64,000 bases of DNA from Pseudomonas sp. GV085 (lineage in GTDB: Bacteria > Pseudomonadota > Gammaproteobacteria > Pseudomonadales > Pseudomonadaceae), in the NCBI RefSeq assembly GCF_003050925.1, contig NZ_QAOV01000003.1, forward strand, positions 124,001-188,000. Reading direction: 5' to 3'. Each line of letters opens with the position of its first letter. Positions within the stretch are counted from its first letter, which is position 1. Shown here piece after piece: positions 9,549-17,734 of the stretch. Position numbers and translations under genes: made by a program. The notes beneath the pieces are model-generated. The model saw only the letters and a list, made by a program, of their open reading frames with translations. It ran no database searches and was not told the origin of the DNA.

Positions 9549-10559
9549 ATGTCCCGCGTTACCTTGAGTCGCTATTTGATTGAGCAGACCCGCAGCAACA
9601 ACACTCCTGCCGATCTGCGCTTCCTGATCGAAGTGGTGGCGCGTGCCTGTAAGGAGATCAGTCACGCCGTGTCCAAAGGCGCCCTGGGTGGCGTTCTGGG
9701 CAGCATGGGCACTGAAAACGTCCAGGGCGAAGTGCAGAAGAAGCTCGACGTGATCTCCAACGAAATCCTGCTCGAAGCCAACGAATGGGGCGGTCACCTG
9801 GCCGGTATGGCGTCCGAAGAAATGGACAATGCCTACCAGATCCCGGGCAAATACCCCAAAGGTGCGTACCTGCTGGTATTCGACCCGCTGGACGGTTCGT
9901 CGAACATCGACATCAACGCGCCGGTCGGAACCATCTTCTCGGTACTGCGTTGCCCGAACGAATACCTGAGCCAGAACGAACCTTTGAATGAAAAGGCCTT
10001 CCTGCAGCCAGGCACCCAGCAAGTAGCCGCCGGTTACGCGATCTACGGTCCACAGACCATGCTGATCCTGACCCTGGGCCACGGCGTGAAGGGTTTCACC
10101 CTGGACCGTGAAATGGGCAGCTTCGTGCTGACCCACGAAGACATCACCATTCCTGAAACCACCCAGGAATTCGCCATCAACGCGTCCAACCAGCGTCACT
10201 GGGAAGCTCCGGTACAGCGCTACGTTGGCGAATTGCTGGCAGGTGAGACCGGTCCGCTGAAAAAGAACTACAACATGCGCTGGGTCGCCGCGATGGTGGC
10301 CGACGTGCACCGCATCCTGACCCGCGGCGGTTTGTTCATGTACCCACGCGACAGCCGCGAGCCGTCGAAGCCGGGCAAACTGCGCCTGATGTACGAAGCC
10401 AACCCGATGTCGTTCCTGGTGGAACAGGCGGGCGGTGCGTCCACCGACGGCCACCAGCGCATCCTCGACATCCAGCCGGAAGGCCTGCACCAGCGTGTTG
10501 CGGTGTTCTTGGGTTCGAAAGAAGAAGTTGCGCGCGTCACGGCTTACCACAAGGAATAA
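9549..10559 (+). CDS. fbp: Fructose-1,6-bisphosphatase class 1
   Basis: The protein has 336 residues, the usual length. It hydrolyses fructose-1,6-bisphosphate to fructose-6-phosphate in gluconeogenesis, essential for growth on organic acids and on histidine carbon. The class 1 signature is clear: [20 protein letters not shown] near residues 112-131 carries metal-binding Asp residues, and [17 protein letters not shown] precedes it. The C-terminal half has [20 protein letters not shown], which matches the sugar-phosphate site. ATG 9549 is preceded by CTCCGGAG; an upstream in-frame ATG at 9369 would add 60 residues unlike the family. The 190 bp between the REP pair and the start holds a C8 run (9523-9530) but no promoter I can name. 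The DUF924 gene follows after 3 bp. Confidence 0.96.
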   Translation: MSRVTLSRYLIEQTRSNNTPADLRFLIEVVARACKEISHAVSKGALGGVLGSMGTENVQGEVQKKLDVISNEILLEANEWGGHLAGMASEEMDNAYQIPGKYPKGAYLLVFDPLDGSSNIDINAPVGTIFSVLRCPNEYLSQNEPLNEKAFLQPGTQQVAAGYAIYGPQTMLILTLGHGVKGFTLDREMGSFVLTHEDITIPETTQEFAINASNQRHWEAPVQRYVGELLAGETGPLKKNYNMRWVAAMVADVHRILTRGGLFMYPRDSREPSKPGKLRLMYEANPMSFLVEQAGGASTDGHQRILDIQPEGLHQRVAVFLGSKEEVARVTAYHKE

Positions 10560-10562
10560 ACC

Positions 10563-11165
10563 ATGACCGCGCCCTGGCAGCCGTTGCTTGACTGGTGGTT
10601 CGGAAGCTCCGAATCAGCGAGGGAAGTGGCGGCGCAGAAGCGCAAGTTGTGGTTCGGCAAGCGCGACAGCCAGGACCTCGAAGCGCGCGAGCGTTTCGGG
10701 GACTGGACCGAGCAGGCACTGGCCGGCGGATTGACCGAGTGGATGCAACATCCCGAAGGTTGGCTGGCCCTGGTGCTGTTGCTCGATCAAATCCCGCGAA
10801 TGATCTTTCGCGATATTCCCAAAGCCTTTGCAGGCGATCTCCGGGCGCAGAAGCTGGTAGCCCAAGGCATTGCCGCGGATTACGACCGGCAGTTGCAGCC
10901 GATTCAGCGGGTGTTCATCTACCTGGTGTTCGAGCATAGCGAAGACCTCGCGGTGCAGAACGAAGGTGTCTCGCGCTACATCGAGCTGGTGGCGCAGCAA
11001 CCGGAAATCGATCGGGCGCTGTTCAGCGATTACCTGGACTATGCCGAGCGGCATCAGAGGGTGATTGCGCAGTTTGGGCGGTTTCCCCATCGCAATGCGG
11101 TGTTGGGAAGGGAGAGTACAGCTAAGGAACTCGAGTTTCTGTCGAAACCGGGCTCTCGGTTCTGA
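10563..11165 (+). CDS. DUF924 family protein
   Basis: This is a 200-residue alpha-helical soluble protein. The family pattern is visible in the N-terminal WWFG, then KLWFGKRD, the central LVLLLDQIPRMIFRD and LVFEHSEDLAVQN, and the C-terminal HRNAVLGRESTAKELEFL. DUF924 proteins are TPR-like helical repeats of unknown function that are widespread in proteobacteria. The gene starts 3 bp after fbp, so the two are almost certainly co-transcribed. A role tied to gluconeogenesis is possible but unsupported. It ends before a REP pair and converges with a chemoreceptor gene. Confidence 0.85.
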   Translation: MTAPWQPLLDWWFGSSESAREVAAQKRKLWFGKRDSQDLEARERFGDWTEQALAGGLTEWMQHPEGWLALVLLLDQIPRMIFRDIPKAFAGDLRAQKLVAQGIAADYDRQLQPIQRVFIYLVFEHSEDLAVQNEGVSRYIELVAQQPEIDRALFSDYLDYAERHQRVIAQFGRFPHRNAVLGRESTAKELEFLSKPGSRF

Positions 11166-11190
11166 TTTTTTGTTGTAGCTGATGCCGCCA

Positions 11191-11263
11191 TCGCGAGCAG
11201 GCTCGCTCCCACAGGGATCTTTGTCGCACTGGAGATCCAATGTAGGAGCGAGCCTGCTCGCGA
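11191..11263. repeat. REP pair, family A
   Basis: Inverted REP copies (TCGCGAGCAGGCTCGCTCC and its complement) fill the gap between the convergent DUF924 and chemoreceptor genes. Confidence 0.9.
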
Positions 11264-11282
11264 AGGGGCCTTCAACAGCGCC

Positions 11283-13175
11283 TTAGATCCGGAAGCTTCC
11301 GACCAACTGCTTCAACCGCGCCGCCTGCTGCTCAAGATCGGCACACGCACGCAAGGTCGACTGCAGGTTCTCGACACCTTCCTGGTTCAGCATGTTGATC
11401 TCGGTGATGTCGACGTTGATCGACTCCACCACAGCCGTCTGTTCTTCAGTGGCAGTGGCGACCGACTGGTTCATGCCATCGATCTCACCGATGCGCTGGG
11501 TGACGCTGTCCAGGCGCTCGCCCGCCTGGTTGGCGATGCCGACGCTGCTTTCGCTCTGGCGCTGGCTGTCGGTCATGATGCCCACCGCTGCCCGGGCGCC
11601 GACCTGCAGTTCTTCGATCATCGTCTGCACTTGCTGCGCCGAGTCCTGGGTGCGGTGAGCGAGGTTGCGCACCTCATCGGCTACCACCGCGAAACCACGC
11701 CCGGCCTCACCGGCACGTGCTGCTTCAATGGCTGCGTTCAGTGCCAGCAAGTTGGTCTGCTGGGAGATGCTGGTGATCACTTCCAGAATCTGTCCGATGT
11801 TGACCGTGTTGCTGTTGAGGGTTTCGATGTTGCCGCACGAATCGCTGATCTTGGCCGACAACTGCTGCATCGCCGCGATGGTTTTATCCACCACCTGCTG
11901 GCCGTCTTCGGCCAGGCTGCGGGCATCGCTGGAATGTTGCGAGGCCAGGGCGGCGTTCTGGGCGATTTCCTGGGCGGCGGCACCGAGCTGGTTGATCGCC
12001 GCGGCCACGCTGCTGGTGCGCGAGGCTTGCTGGTCGGAGTTGAACATCGACGAATTCGACGCGGCCACTACACGCAACGCCACCTCGTTGACCTGGCCGG
12101 TGGCCGAGGACACTTCGATGATCGAGGTGTGAATGCGCTCGACGAAGCGGTTGAACGACAGCCCCAGCGCGCCGAATTCGTCGTGGCCGTGAATGGTCAG
12201 GCGTTTGGTCAGGTCACCTTCGCCTTCGGCGATATCGTGCATGGCGCGGCCCATGGTCAGCAGCGGCTGCATCAGCAGGCTGATCAGCATGCCCAGCAGC
12301 GCAATGATGATCACTATGGCAATCACCATGGCGATGATCGCCGAGGTACGGAACTCGCTGAGCATCGAGAACGCCGTTTCCTGGTCGAGCACCAGTGCCA
12401 CGTACCAGTTCGCCGATGGCACGCCGTTGACGTGGGTGAAGGAGATGAACTGACGCTTGCCGTCGATCTCGACTTCTTTCATGCCCGGGCTGACTTTGGG
12501 CGTGTCGCTCGGATAGGCCTCGGCCAGGTTCTTGAGCACCAGCTTGCTGTCCGGGTGAATCAGGATCTTGCCGTCGGCACCGACGATGAACGCATGACCG
12601 TGACCGCCGAAGTTCAGCGAGTTGATGATCGCGCTGACGCTGGACAGGTCGATGTCGGCGCCGGCGACACCGATCATCTGGCCCTGGTGCTGCACCGGGG
12701 TGGCCACGGTGATCACCAGTTTGCCGGAAGACGCGGCAATGTACGGTTCGGTGACGATGGTCTGTTGTGCGCTATTGGCCGCCTTGTACCAGCCACGGGC
12801 GCGTGGGTCGTAGTCCGCCGCGCGGTTGCCTGCCGGGACCGAGAACATCACGCCGTCGGAGCCACCGAAGTAACTCAGCTGGAAGTTGCCGGTGTAGGCG
12901 GGCAGGTCGATGATCCGTTTCAGGCCAGCGGGAGCATTGCCATCGGCGGTGATCTGCTGGGCCATCGACTGCAGCAATTGCATTCGGCTTTCCAGCCAGG
13001 TCTGGATGTTGCTGGTGGTCAGGCTGCCGAGTTCCTGCATCGAGGCTTCGGTACTATTGCGCAAGGTTTCGCGCTGGCGATAGTCGTTGAACAGGATGAA
13101 ACAAGCGAATGCGACGGCCACCACGAGGGCGGCAGCCAGCAATATCTTGTGGCTGAACTTCATGTTTCTGGTCAT
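11283..13175 (-). CDS. Methyl-accepting chemotaxis protein with dCache sensor
   Basis: The receptor has 630 residues from ATG 13175, chosen because the first membrane helix (residues about 10-29) then sits near the N-terminus. The periplasmic sensor (about 30-277) is a double-Cache domain. It carries Y122, R127, W129, Y130 ([10 protein letters not shown]) and D174 (GADIDL), the residue set of the amino-acid-binding dCache_1 motif known from PctA-type receptors. TM2 spans about 278-301, followed by HAMP and the signalling hairpin with the tip [21 protein letters not shown] likely ligand is an amino acid or related amine (inference from the motif). The upstream ribosome-binding site is weak. 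There are no chemotaxis neighbours; it stands alone. Confidence 0.93.
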   Translation of the reverse strand: MTRNMKFSHKILLAAALVVAVAFACFILFNDYRQRETLRNSTEASMQELGSLTTSNIQTWLESRMQLLQSMAQQITADGNAPAGLKRIIDLPAYTGNFQLSYFGGSDGVMFSVPAGNRAADYDPRARGWYKAANSAQQTIVTEPYIAASSGKLVITVATPVQHQGQMIGVAGADIDLSSVSAIINSLNFGGHGHAFIVGADGKILIHPDSKLVLKNLAEAYPSDTPKVSPGMKEVEIDGKRQFISFTHVNGVPSANWYVALVLDQETAFSMLSEFRTSAIIAMVIAIVIIIALLGMLISLLMQPLLTMGRAMHDIAEGEGDLTKRLTIHGHDEFGALGLSFNRFVERIHTSIIEVSSATGQVNEVALRVVAASNSSMFNSDQQASRTSSVAAAINQLGAAAQEIAQNAALASQHSSDARSLAEDGQQVVDKTIAAMQQLSAKISDSCGNIETLNSNTVNIGQILEVITSISQQTNLLALNAAIEAARAGEAGRGFAVVADEVRNLAHRTQDSAQQVQTMIEELQVGARAAVGIMTDSQRQSESSVGIANQAGERLDSVTQRIGEIDGMNQSVATATEEQTAVVESINVDITEINMLNQEGVENLQSTLRACADLEQQAARLKQLVGSFRI

Positions 13176-13457
13176 GGTTGAGCTACCGCAGAGGGGCTGT
13201 TCTACAAAATGGGGGAGCAAATGCCACCGACGTGGCTTTGCGTTGAATTTATGTCGACTGAGCGGCGCCAAAGATTAGGTGGATTCTGTGAAAAATGACG
13301 AAATGCACGGTAAACAAGGAAAGTGACTGATTTTCGGCAAAAGGTAGACGAGTGGCCCGATAAATAGCCTGCCGGGTACGGAACCTCACAGGGGTTTTCT
13401 CTTCTAAGCTTCAGCTTGGCAGCCATGCCAATCCCCTACGCCCCCCGGAGTTTCACC

Positions 13458-13712
13458 ATGTCGCTGCGTTCCATCGCCCTGCTTTCGTTTTGCGTGTTGC
13501 TGGCTGCCTGCAGCAAAGTCAATCAGGAAAACTACTCTAAGCTCTCGGCTGGCATGGCCAAGGCCGATGTGGAGACCCTGTTGGGCAAGCCCGCCGACTG
13601 TTCAGGCGCGCTCGGCATGTCCAGTTGCACCTGGGGCGACAAGAACAGCTTTATCAGCGTGCAGTTCGCCGGTGACAAAGTGCTGATGTTTTCCGGCCAA
13701 GGCCTGAAGTAA
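13458..13712 (+). CDS. Small lipoprotein, DUF3862/SmpA-like fold
   Basis: The protein has 84 residues from ATG 13458, preceded by GGAG at 13447. The signal peptide ends in a lipobox (LLAAC), so the mature protein is about 65 residues anchored by its Cys. The mature part reads YSKLSAGMAKADVETLLGKP, the pattern of SmpA/OmlA/DUF3862 domains in which a short helix pair is followed by a small beta-sheet (CTWGDKNSFISVQFAGDKV). Function is unknown; related folds act as scaffolds in outer-membrane assembly or inhibit beta-lactamase. A second lipoprotein gene follows after 30 bp, probably on the same transcript. Confidence 0.8.
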   Translation: MSLRSIALLSFCVLLAACSKVNQENYSKLSAGMAKADVETLLGKPADCSGALGMSSCTWGDKNSFISVQFAGDKVLMFSGQGLK

Positions 13713-13742
13713 ACCGGGGCGTTTGCCCGCGGGAGAAAAATA

Positions 13743-14312
13743 ATGAAACGGTTATTGATCATCCTTTTTGCCGGTCTGCTATTGGCCGGCTGTGCCACGT
13801 CTGGCCAGGACCCATTGGCCCCCAAGACTGTCAAAAGCGTCAATCTCAAGCGCTACCAGGGCACCTGGTACGAGTTGGCGCGCATGCCGATGTACTTCCA
13901 GCGCGACTGTGCGCAATCCGAAGCCCATTACACGCTCAAGCCTGACGGTAACGTGGCGGTGCTGAACCGCTGCCTGACGGCGCAGTGGCAATGGGAAGAG
14001 GTCAAAGGCACGGCTTATCCACAGGAGCCCGGCAAGGGCGACAAGCTGTGGATCGAGTTCGATACCTGGTTCTCCAGGCTGATCCCGGGTACGGCGAAGG
14101 GCGAATACTGGGTGCTGTACGTCAGCGATGACTACAAGACCGCCATTGTCGGTGATCCAAGCCGGAAGTATTTGTGGCTGTTGTCGCGCACGCCGAACGT
14201 GAATGGTGTGGTGCGTGAGGAGCTGCTGAGCAAGGCGCGTCAGCAGGGTTACGACACCACGCGACTGATCTGGCGGGCGTCGGAAGAGCAGATGGCCGAA
14301 ACCTCGAACTAA
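13743..14312 (+). CDS. Outer-membrane lipocalin (Blc-like)
   Basis: This is a 189-residue lipoprotein with signal peptide and lipobox LLAGC. The lipocalin signature GTWYELARMP lies at about residues 40-49, with the rest of the barrel following (EYWVLYVSDDYKTAIVGDP and YLWLLSRTP, the second conserved lipocalin region). Bacterial lipocalins such as Blc sit in the outer membrane and bind fatty acids or lysophospholipids, often under stress. It is 30 bp downstream of another small lipoprotein. Ligand and regulation cannot be read from the sequence. Confidence 0.9.
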   Translation: MKRLLIILFAGLLLAGCATSGQDPLAPKTVKSVNLKRYQGTWYELARMPMYFQRDCAQSEAHYTLKPDGNVAVLNRCLTAQWQWEEVKGTAYPQEPGKGDKLWIEFDTWFSRLIPGTAKGEYWVLYVSDDYKTAIVGDPSRKYLWLLSRTPNVNGVVREELLSKARQQGYDTTRLIWRASEEQMAETSN

Positions 14313-14325
14313 CAACGCATGGCCC

Positions 14326-14407
14326 TGTAGGAGCGAGCCTGCTCGCGATGGAGTATCAGACACTACGTGTCGACTGACACACCATCGCGAGCAGGCTCGC
14401 TCCTACA
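14326..14407. repeat. REP pair, family A
   Basis: Inverted REP copies about 36 bp apart, with an inner CACTACGTGTCGACTGACAC spacer, lie between the convergent lipocalin and hutF genes. Confidence 0.9.
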
Positions 14408-14418
14408 GGGTTTTTGCG

Positions 14419-15783
14419 TTAGTTCAGAAGATCGCGCAGGACTTGAGTGAAGGCGCGGCTGCTTTCTTCCTCGTCCGCATGCCGCCCGTCACGCACCACC
14501 CACTGGCCATTCACCAGCACATCCCGCACCTGGCGATCGCCACCGGCAAACAGCCACCGATTGAGAATCCCGTCGCCATTGGCTGTCGCCAGATACGGAT
14601 CGTTGCCGTCGAGCACCAGCCAGTCGGCGCGTTTGCCGACTTCCAGTGCGCCAATCGGCTGGCCCAGCGCCTGAGCACCGCCATCCAGCGCGGCATCGAA
14701 CAACGTGCGGCCGACCATTGGCTGATCCGCGCCATACAAACGATTACGCCGCTGGTCGCGCAGACGCTGGCCGTATTCCAGCCAGCGCAATTCTTCTACC
14801 ACGCTCAATGACACATGACTGTCGGAACCGATGCCCATGCGCCCGCCCTGGGCGAGGAAATCCACCGCCGGGAAAATCCCGTCGCCCAGGTTGGCTTCGG
14901 TGGTCAGGCACAGGCCGGCGATGGCACGACTCTTGGCCATCGACGTGACTTCTTCCGGGTTGGCGTGGGTCGCGTGGACCAGGCACCAGCGCTGATCGAC
15001 GTCGATGTTTTCGTACAGCCATTGCAGCGGACGACGACCGCTCCAGGTCAGGCAGTCGTCGACTTCTTTCTGCTGCTCGGCGATGTGGATGTGCACCGGG
15101 CATTGCTTGTCGCTGGCTGCCAGCACTTCACTGATCTGCTGCGGCGTGACCGCGCGCAGCGAGTGGAAACACAGGCCTAGGGCTTGCGCCGGTTGCTGCG
15201 CCAGCACCGGTTGCAGGCGCGATTGCAGCTTGAGGTAGTTTTCAGTGCTGTTGATGAAGCGACGTTGACCGTCGTTCGGCGCTTGGCCACCGAAGCCTGA
15301 GTGGCTGTAGAGCACCGGCAGCAGGGTCAAGCCGATACCCGCGGAACTGGCTGCCTGGCTGATGCGCAGAACCAGTTCGGCCGGATCCGCGTAAGGCTGA
15401 CCATTGAGGTCGTGATGCACGTAGTGAAATTCTGCCACCGAGGTGTAACCGGCCTTGAGCATTTCGATATACAACTGGCGGGCGATGACGCCGAGTTGTT
15501 CCGGGCTGATTTTTCCGACGAGGCGATACATCAGATCGCGCCAGGTCCAGAAACTGTCATTCGGATTGCCCGCCACTTCCGCCAGCCCGGCCATGGCCCG
15601 CTGGAAGGCGTGGGAGTGCAGGTTCGGCATGCCAGGCAGCAGCGGACCGCTCAACCGCTCGGCGCCATCTGCATGGGAATCGGCCTGGATATGGGTCAAA
15701 ACGCCGTCGGCGCTGACCTCAAGACGTACATTGTTGGCCCATCCACTAGGCAGCAGCGCGCGTTCGGCAAAGAAGGCGGACAT
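14419..15783 (-). CDS. hutF: Formimidoylglutamate deiminase
   Basis: This is a 454-residue amidohydrolase-superfamily enzyme. It converts N-formimidoyl-L-glutamate to N-formyl-L-glutamate and ammonia, the first step of the five-step Pseudomonas branch that HutG completes. The metal-binding HxH is at H56/H58 (PNLHSHAFQRAMAG). Other landmarks are the central HIHIAEQQKEV, the VHATH motif and GIGSDSHVSLS with the metal-site Asp. It is divergent from hutC, and the 107-bp intergenic region carries a HutC-type operator only 27 bp from the hutF start, so repression by HutC with relief by urocanate is likely. Confidence 0.95.
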   Translation of the reverse strand: MSAFFAERALLPSGWANNVRLEVSADGVLTHIQADSHADGAERLSGPLLPGMPNLHSHAFQRAMAGLAEVAGNPNDSFWTWRDLMYRLVGKISPEQLGVIARQLYIEMLKAGYTSVAEFHYVHHDLNGQPYADPAELVLRISQAASSAGIGLTLLPVLYSHSGFGGQAPNDGQRRFINSTENYLKLQSRLQPVLAQQPAQALGLCFHSLRAVTPQQISEVLAASDKQCPVHIHIAEQQKEVDDCLTWSGRRPLQWLYENIDVDQRWCLVHATHANPEEVTSMAKSRAIAGLCLTTEANLGDGIFPAVDFLAQGGRMGIGSDSHVSLSVVEELRWLEYGQRLRDQRRNRLYGADQPMVGRTLFDAALDGGAQALGQPIGALEVGKRADWLVLDGNDPYLATANGDGILNRWLFAGGDRQVRDVLVNGQWVVRDGRHADEEESSRAFTQVLRDLLN

Positions 15784-15809
15784 GGTTCATCACCCCATCG
15801 TGTGTTATT

Positions 15810-15833
15810 TGTATATACATATACAGACGTTTG
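15810..15833. promoter_or_regulatory. HutC-type operator between hutF and hutC
   Basis: The core TGTATATACA (15810-15819) is a perfect 10-bp palindrome fitting TGTA-N2-TACA, the pattern of GntR/HutC-family sites. It is followed by TATACAGACGTTTG. The whole 24 bp aligns with the site at 17589-17612 at 19 of 24 positions. It lies 27 bp before hutF and 57 bp before hutC, so it could serve both, including HutC autoregulation. Confidence 0.75.
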
Positions 15834-15890
15834 CCTGCCCGGTAAACTCCGGCAAGCTAGCGATATTCACTAAACGACCAAGGAATAACC

Positions 15891-16640
15891 GTGCCGACTC
15901 CGCCTTCAGTCTCTCCGTTGGCCGCGAACATGGGCGACAGTCCGGCGCCCTTGTACGCCCGCGTCAAACAAATGATCACCCAGCAAATCGACAGTGGAAA
16001 CTGGCCGCCGCACTATCGTGTGCCGTCGGAAAGCGAACTGGTCAGCCAGTTGGGCTTCAGCCGCATGACCATCAACCGCGCCCTGCGCGAGATGACCGCC
16101 GACGGTCTGCTGGTGCGCATGCAAGGTGTCGGTACGTTCGTCGCCGAGCCGAAAAGCCAGTCCGCACTGTTCGAAGTGCACAACATCGCCGATGAAATTG
16201 CCTCCCGCGGTCATCGCCACACCTGCAAGGTCATCACCCTTGAAGAAGAAGCCGCCGGCTCCGAGCGCGCCCTGGCCCTGGACATGCGCGAAGGGCAGAA
16301 GGTGTTCCATTCGCTGATCGTGCATTTCGAAAACGATATTCCGGTGCAAATCGAAGACCGTTTCGTCAATGCGCTGGTGGCGCCGGACTACCTCAAACAG
16401 GACTTCACCCTGCAAACGCCCTACGCCTATCTGAACCAGGTCGCGCCGCTGACCGAAGGCGAGCATGTGGTCGAGGCGATCCTGGCCGAGCCGTCCGAAT
16501 GCAAATTGCTGCAGATTGAAAAGGGCGAGCCGTGCCTGCTGATTCGCCGCCGCACCTGGTCCGGTCGTCAGCCAGTGACTGCTGCTCGCTTGATCCATCC
16601 CGGTTCCCGTCATCGTCTGGAAGGTCGGTTCCATAAATGA
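15891..16640 (+). CDS. hutC: Histidine-utilisation repressor, GntR family
   Basis: The regulator has 249 residues from a GTG start at 15891 with upstream AAGGAATAA. The N-terminal winged helix-turn-helix (about 20-90) is typical GntR: PLYARVKQMITQQID, RVPSESELVSQLGFSRMTIN, then LVRMQGVGTFVAEP. The C-terminal UTRA sensor domain (about 100-245) includes FENDIPVQIEDRFVN and ILAEPSECKLLQI. HutC represses hut genes and is released by urocanate. Its stop overlaps the hutD ATG (ATGA), so the two are co-translated. Confidence 0.96.
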   Translation: MPTPPSVSPLAANMGDSPAPLYARVKQMITQQIDSGNWPPHYRVPSESELVSQLGFSRMTINRALREMTADGLLVRMQGVGTFVAEPKSQSALFEVHNIADEIASRGHRHTCKVITLEEEAAGSERALALDMREGQKVFHSLIVHFENDIPVQIEDRFVNALVAPDYLKQDFTLQTPYAYLNQVAPLTEGEHVVEAILAEPSECKLLQIEKGEPCLLIRRRTWSGRQPVTAARLIHPGSRHRLEGRFHK

Positions 16641-17206
16641 GCAGTGCAAAACTTTTACGCGCCAAGGATTATCCGCGCATGCCGTGGAAAAACGGCGGCG
16701 GCAGCACCGAAGAAATCACCCGCGATGCCGGGACCGGCCTGGATGGCTTTGGCTGGCGCCTGTCGATTGCCGACATTGGCGAATCGGGCGGGTTTTCCAC
16801 TTTCGCCGGTTACGAGCGAGTGATCACCGTTTTGCAGGGCGATGGTATGAGCCTGACGGTGGATGGTCAGGTTACGCGGCCACTGTTACCGCTGGACCCG
16901 TTTGCTTTCAGCGGCGAGAGCAAGGTTTCCTGCATGTTGCTGGGTGGGCCGATTCGCGATTTCAACCTGATTTATGCGCCGCAGCGTTACGGTGCGCGGT
17001 TGCAGTGGTTGAGCGGCGAGCAGCGGTTCTTCAGCTCGGCGGGCACGGTGTTGGTGTTTAGCATCAGCGATGCGCTGGACGTGGTGGTCGATAGCAACGC
17101 TTCGCAACTTGGCCGGCATGATTGTCTGCAACTCGAAGGTAACACTGGGTTGCTGGAAATCTCCAGCAACGGAGCCTGCTGCGTGATCGAACTGACAACG
17201 CGCTGA
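16637..17206 (+). CDS. hutD: HutD family protein
   Basis: This is a 189-residue bicupin-like protein with the HutD N-terminus YPRMPWKNGGGSTEEI and the core GWRLSIADIGESGGFSTFAG. HutD is conserved in hut loci; in P. fluorescens SBW25 work it was proposed to limit hut expression at high induction, and formylglutamate has been suggested as its ligand. It overlaps hutC by 4 bp. The operon appears to end here: a large inverted repeat and 520 bp of non-coding DNA follow before hutU, which has its own promoter. Confidence 0.92.
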   Translation: MSSAKLLRAKDYPRMPWKNGGGSTEEITRDAGTGLDGFGWRLSIADIGESGGFSTFAGYERVITVLQGDGMSLTVDGQVTRPLLPLDPFAFSGESKVSCMLLGGPIRDFNLIYAPQRYGARLQWLSGEQRFFSSAGTVLVFSISDALDVVVDSNASQLGRHDCLQLEGNTGLLEISSNGACCVIELTTR

Positions 17207-17210
17207 TCTC

Positions 17211-17340
17211 CTGTAGGAGCAGCCGGTCGACGCTCGATTGCTCGCGAAAAACCCATAGGCGCCGCAAGGCATCTGGTTTTACGCGTTATCGTTCACGACC
17301 ATCGCGAGCAATCGAGCGTCGACCGGCTGCTCCTACAGGG
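17211..17340. repeat. REP-like pair, family D (GCCGGTCGACGCTCGATTGC)
   Basis: Long inverted arms of about 34 bp begin CTGTAGGAGCAGCCGGTCGA and end at TTGCTCGCGA. They are separated by about 60 bp. The arms share the GTAGGAGC head and GCTCGCGA tail of family A but carry a CGGTCGACGCTCGATT insert. A stray GCTTGCTCGCGAT tail follows at 17347. The pair separates hutD from the hutU control region. Confidence 0.88.
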
Positions 17341-17364
17341 GGTGGGCTTGCTCGCGATGTCGTT

Positions 17365-17384
17365 CCCCCCCCCAAAAAAAAAAA
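17365..17384. repeat. Adjoining homopolymer tracts C9-A11
   Basis: Nine C residues (17365-17373) are followed directly by eleven A residues (17374-17384), about 180 bp upstream of the hutU sigma-54 promoter. Such tracts slip readily during replication. They may also reflect an assembly uncertainty. Confidence 0.85.
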
Positions 17385-17408
17385 TTACGTTTCCCATCGC
17401 GCACCAAC

Positions 17409-17456
17409 TTGTTACCGAACGCCCCAGCGTGGCGCAAAACCACGCTCAAGTAACAA
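17409..17456. promoter_or_regulatory. Candidate upstream activator site for hutU (CbrB/NtrC-type dyad)
   Basis: Outer arms TTGTTAC (17409-17415) and GTAACAA (17450-17456) enclose an inner dyad AGCGTGG / CCACGCT (17426-17432, 17440-17446). It lies about 110-155 bp upstream of the sigma-54 promoter, the expected distance for an enhancer. CbrAB and NtrBC are the known activators of hut in P. fluorescens. GTTAC-type half sites fit what I recall of CbrB targets, so the specific assignment is inference. Confidence 0.5.
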
Positions 17457-17565
17457 ACCCCCACGCCACAAAAATCCCCCCGAAAAAATTTCATCTACGC
17501 CAGAACCCTTGTTCCAGGCGCTCTCCAGCCGTTTCAGAATTTTTCTTGAATGCTCCTCCAATAAG

Positions 17566-17582
17566 TTGGCCGCTTGATTGCA
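17566..17582 (+). promoter_or_regulatory. Sigma-54 promoter of the hutU operon
   Basis: TTGGCCGCTTGATTGCA has GG at 17568-17569 and GC at 17580-17581 with exactly 10 bp between, matching TGGC...TTGCA. The predicted transcription start is around 17592, inside the HutC-type operator. The leader would be about 140 nt. Published SBW25 work reports sigma-54-dependent hutU transcription. Confidence 0.8.
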
Positions 17583-17586
17583 TATG

Positions 17587-17612
17587 CTTGTATGTACAAG
17601 TAAAGACGTATG
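17587..17612. promoter_or_regulatory. HutC-type operator over the hutU start site
   Basis: CTTGTATGTACAAG (17587-17600) has 6-bp palindromic arms around a TG centre. From 17589 the 24-bp sequence matches the hutF-hutC site. It overlaps the predicted start point of the sigma-54 promoter, so bound HutC would block open-complex formation or escape. Just downstream, TGAGTC (17617-17622) and GACTCA (17628-17633) could form a small leader hairpin. Confidence 0.78.
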
Positions 17613-17665
17613 TGTATGAGTCACGAGGACTCAACCATCGTCCACTGATTCGCCGGTGTGCACTG

Positions 17666-17734
17666 ATGCCCATTGGCTTGCTCGCCCACTGCCTGGGTTG
17701 GTTTGGATTGATTGCTGAGGAGTCTTTTTCGTGA
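17666..17734 (+). CDS. Possible 22-residue leader peptide overlapping the hutU start
   Basis: An ATG at 17666 opens a short frame encoding [21 protein letters not shown] plus a final Ser. It stops at TGA 17732-17734, overlapping the hutU GTG (GTGA). The hutU Shine-Dalgarno lies inside it. No strong ribosome-binding site precedes the ATG, so translation is unproven. If translated, it would couple to hutU. It contains no histidine run of the kind seen in his-operon attenuators, only one His. Confidence 0.3.
   Translation: MPIGLLAHCLGWFGLIAEESFS

Noticed and set aside
17666..17734. Histidine-sensing attenuator peptide
   Set aside because: The short frame has a single His and no terminator-antiterminator pair could be drawn before hutU.
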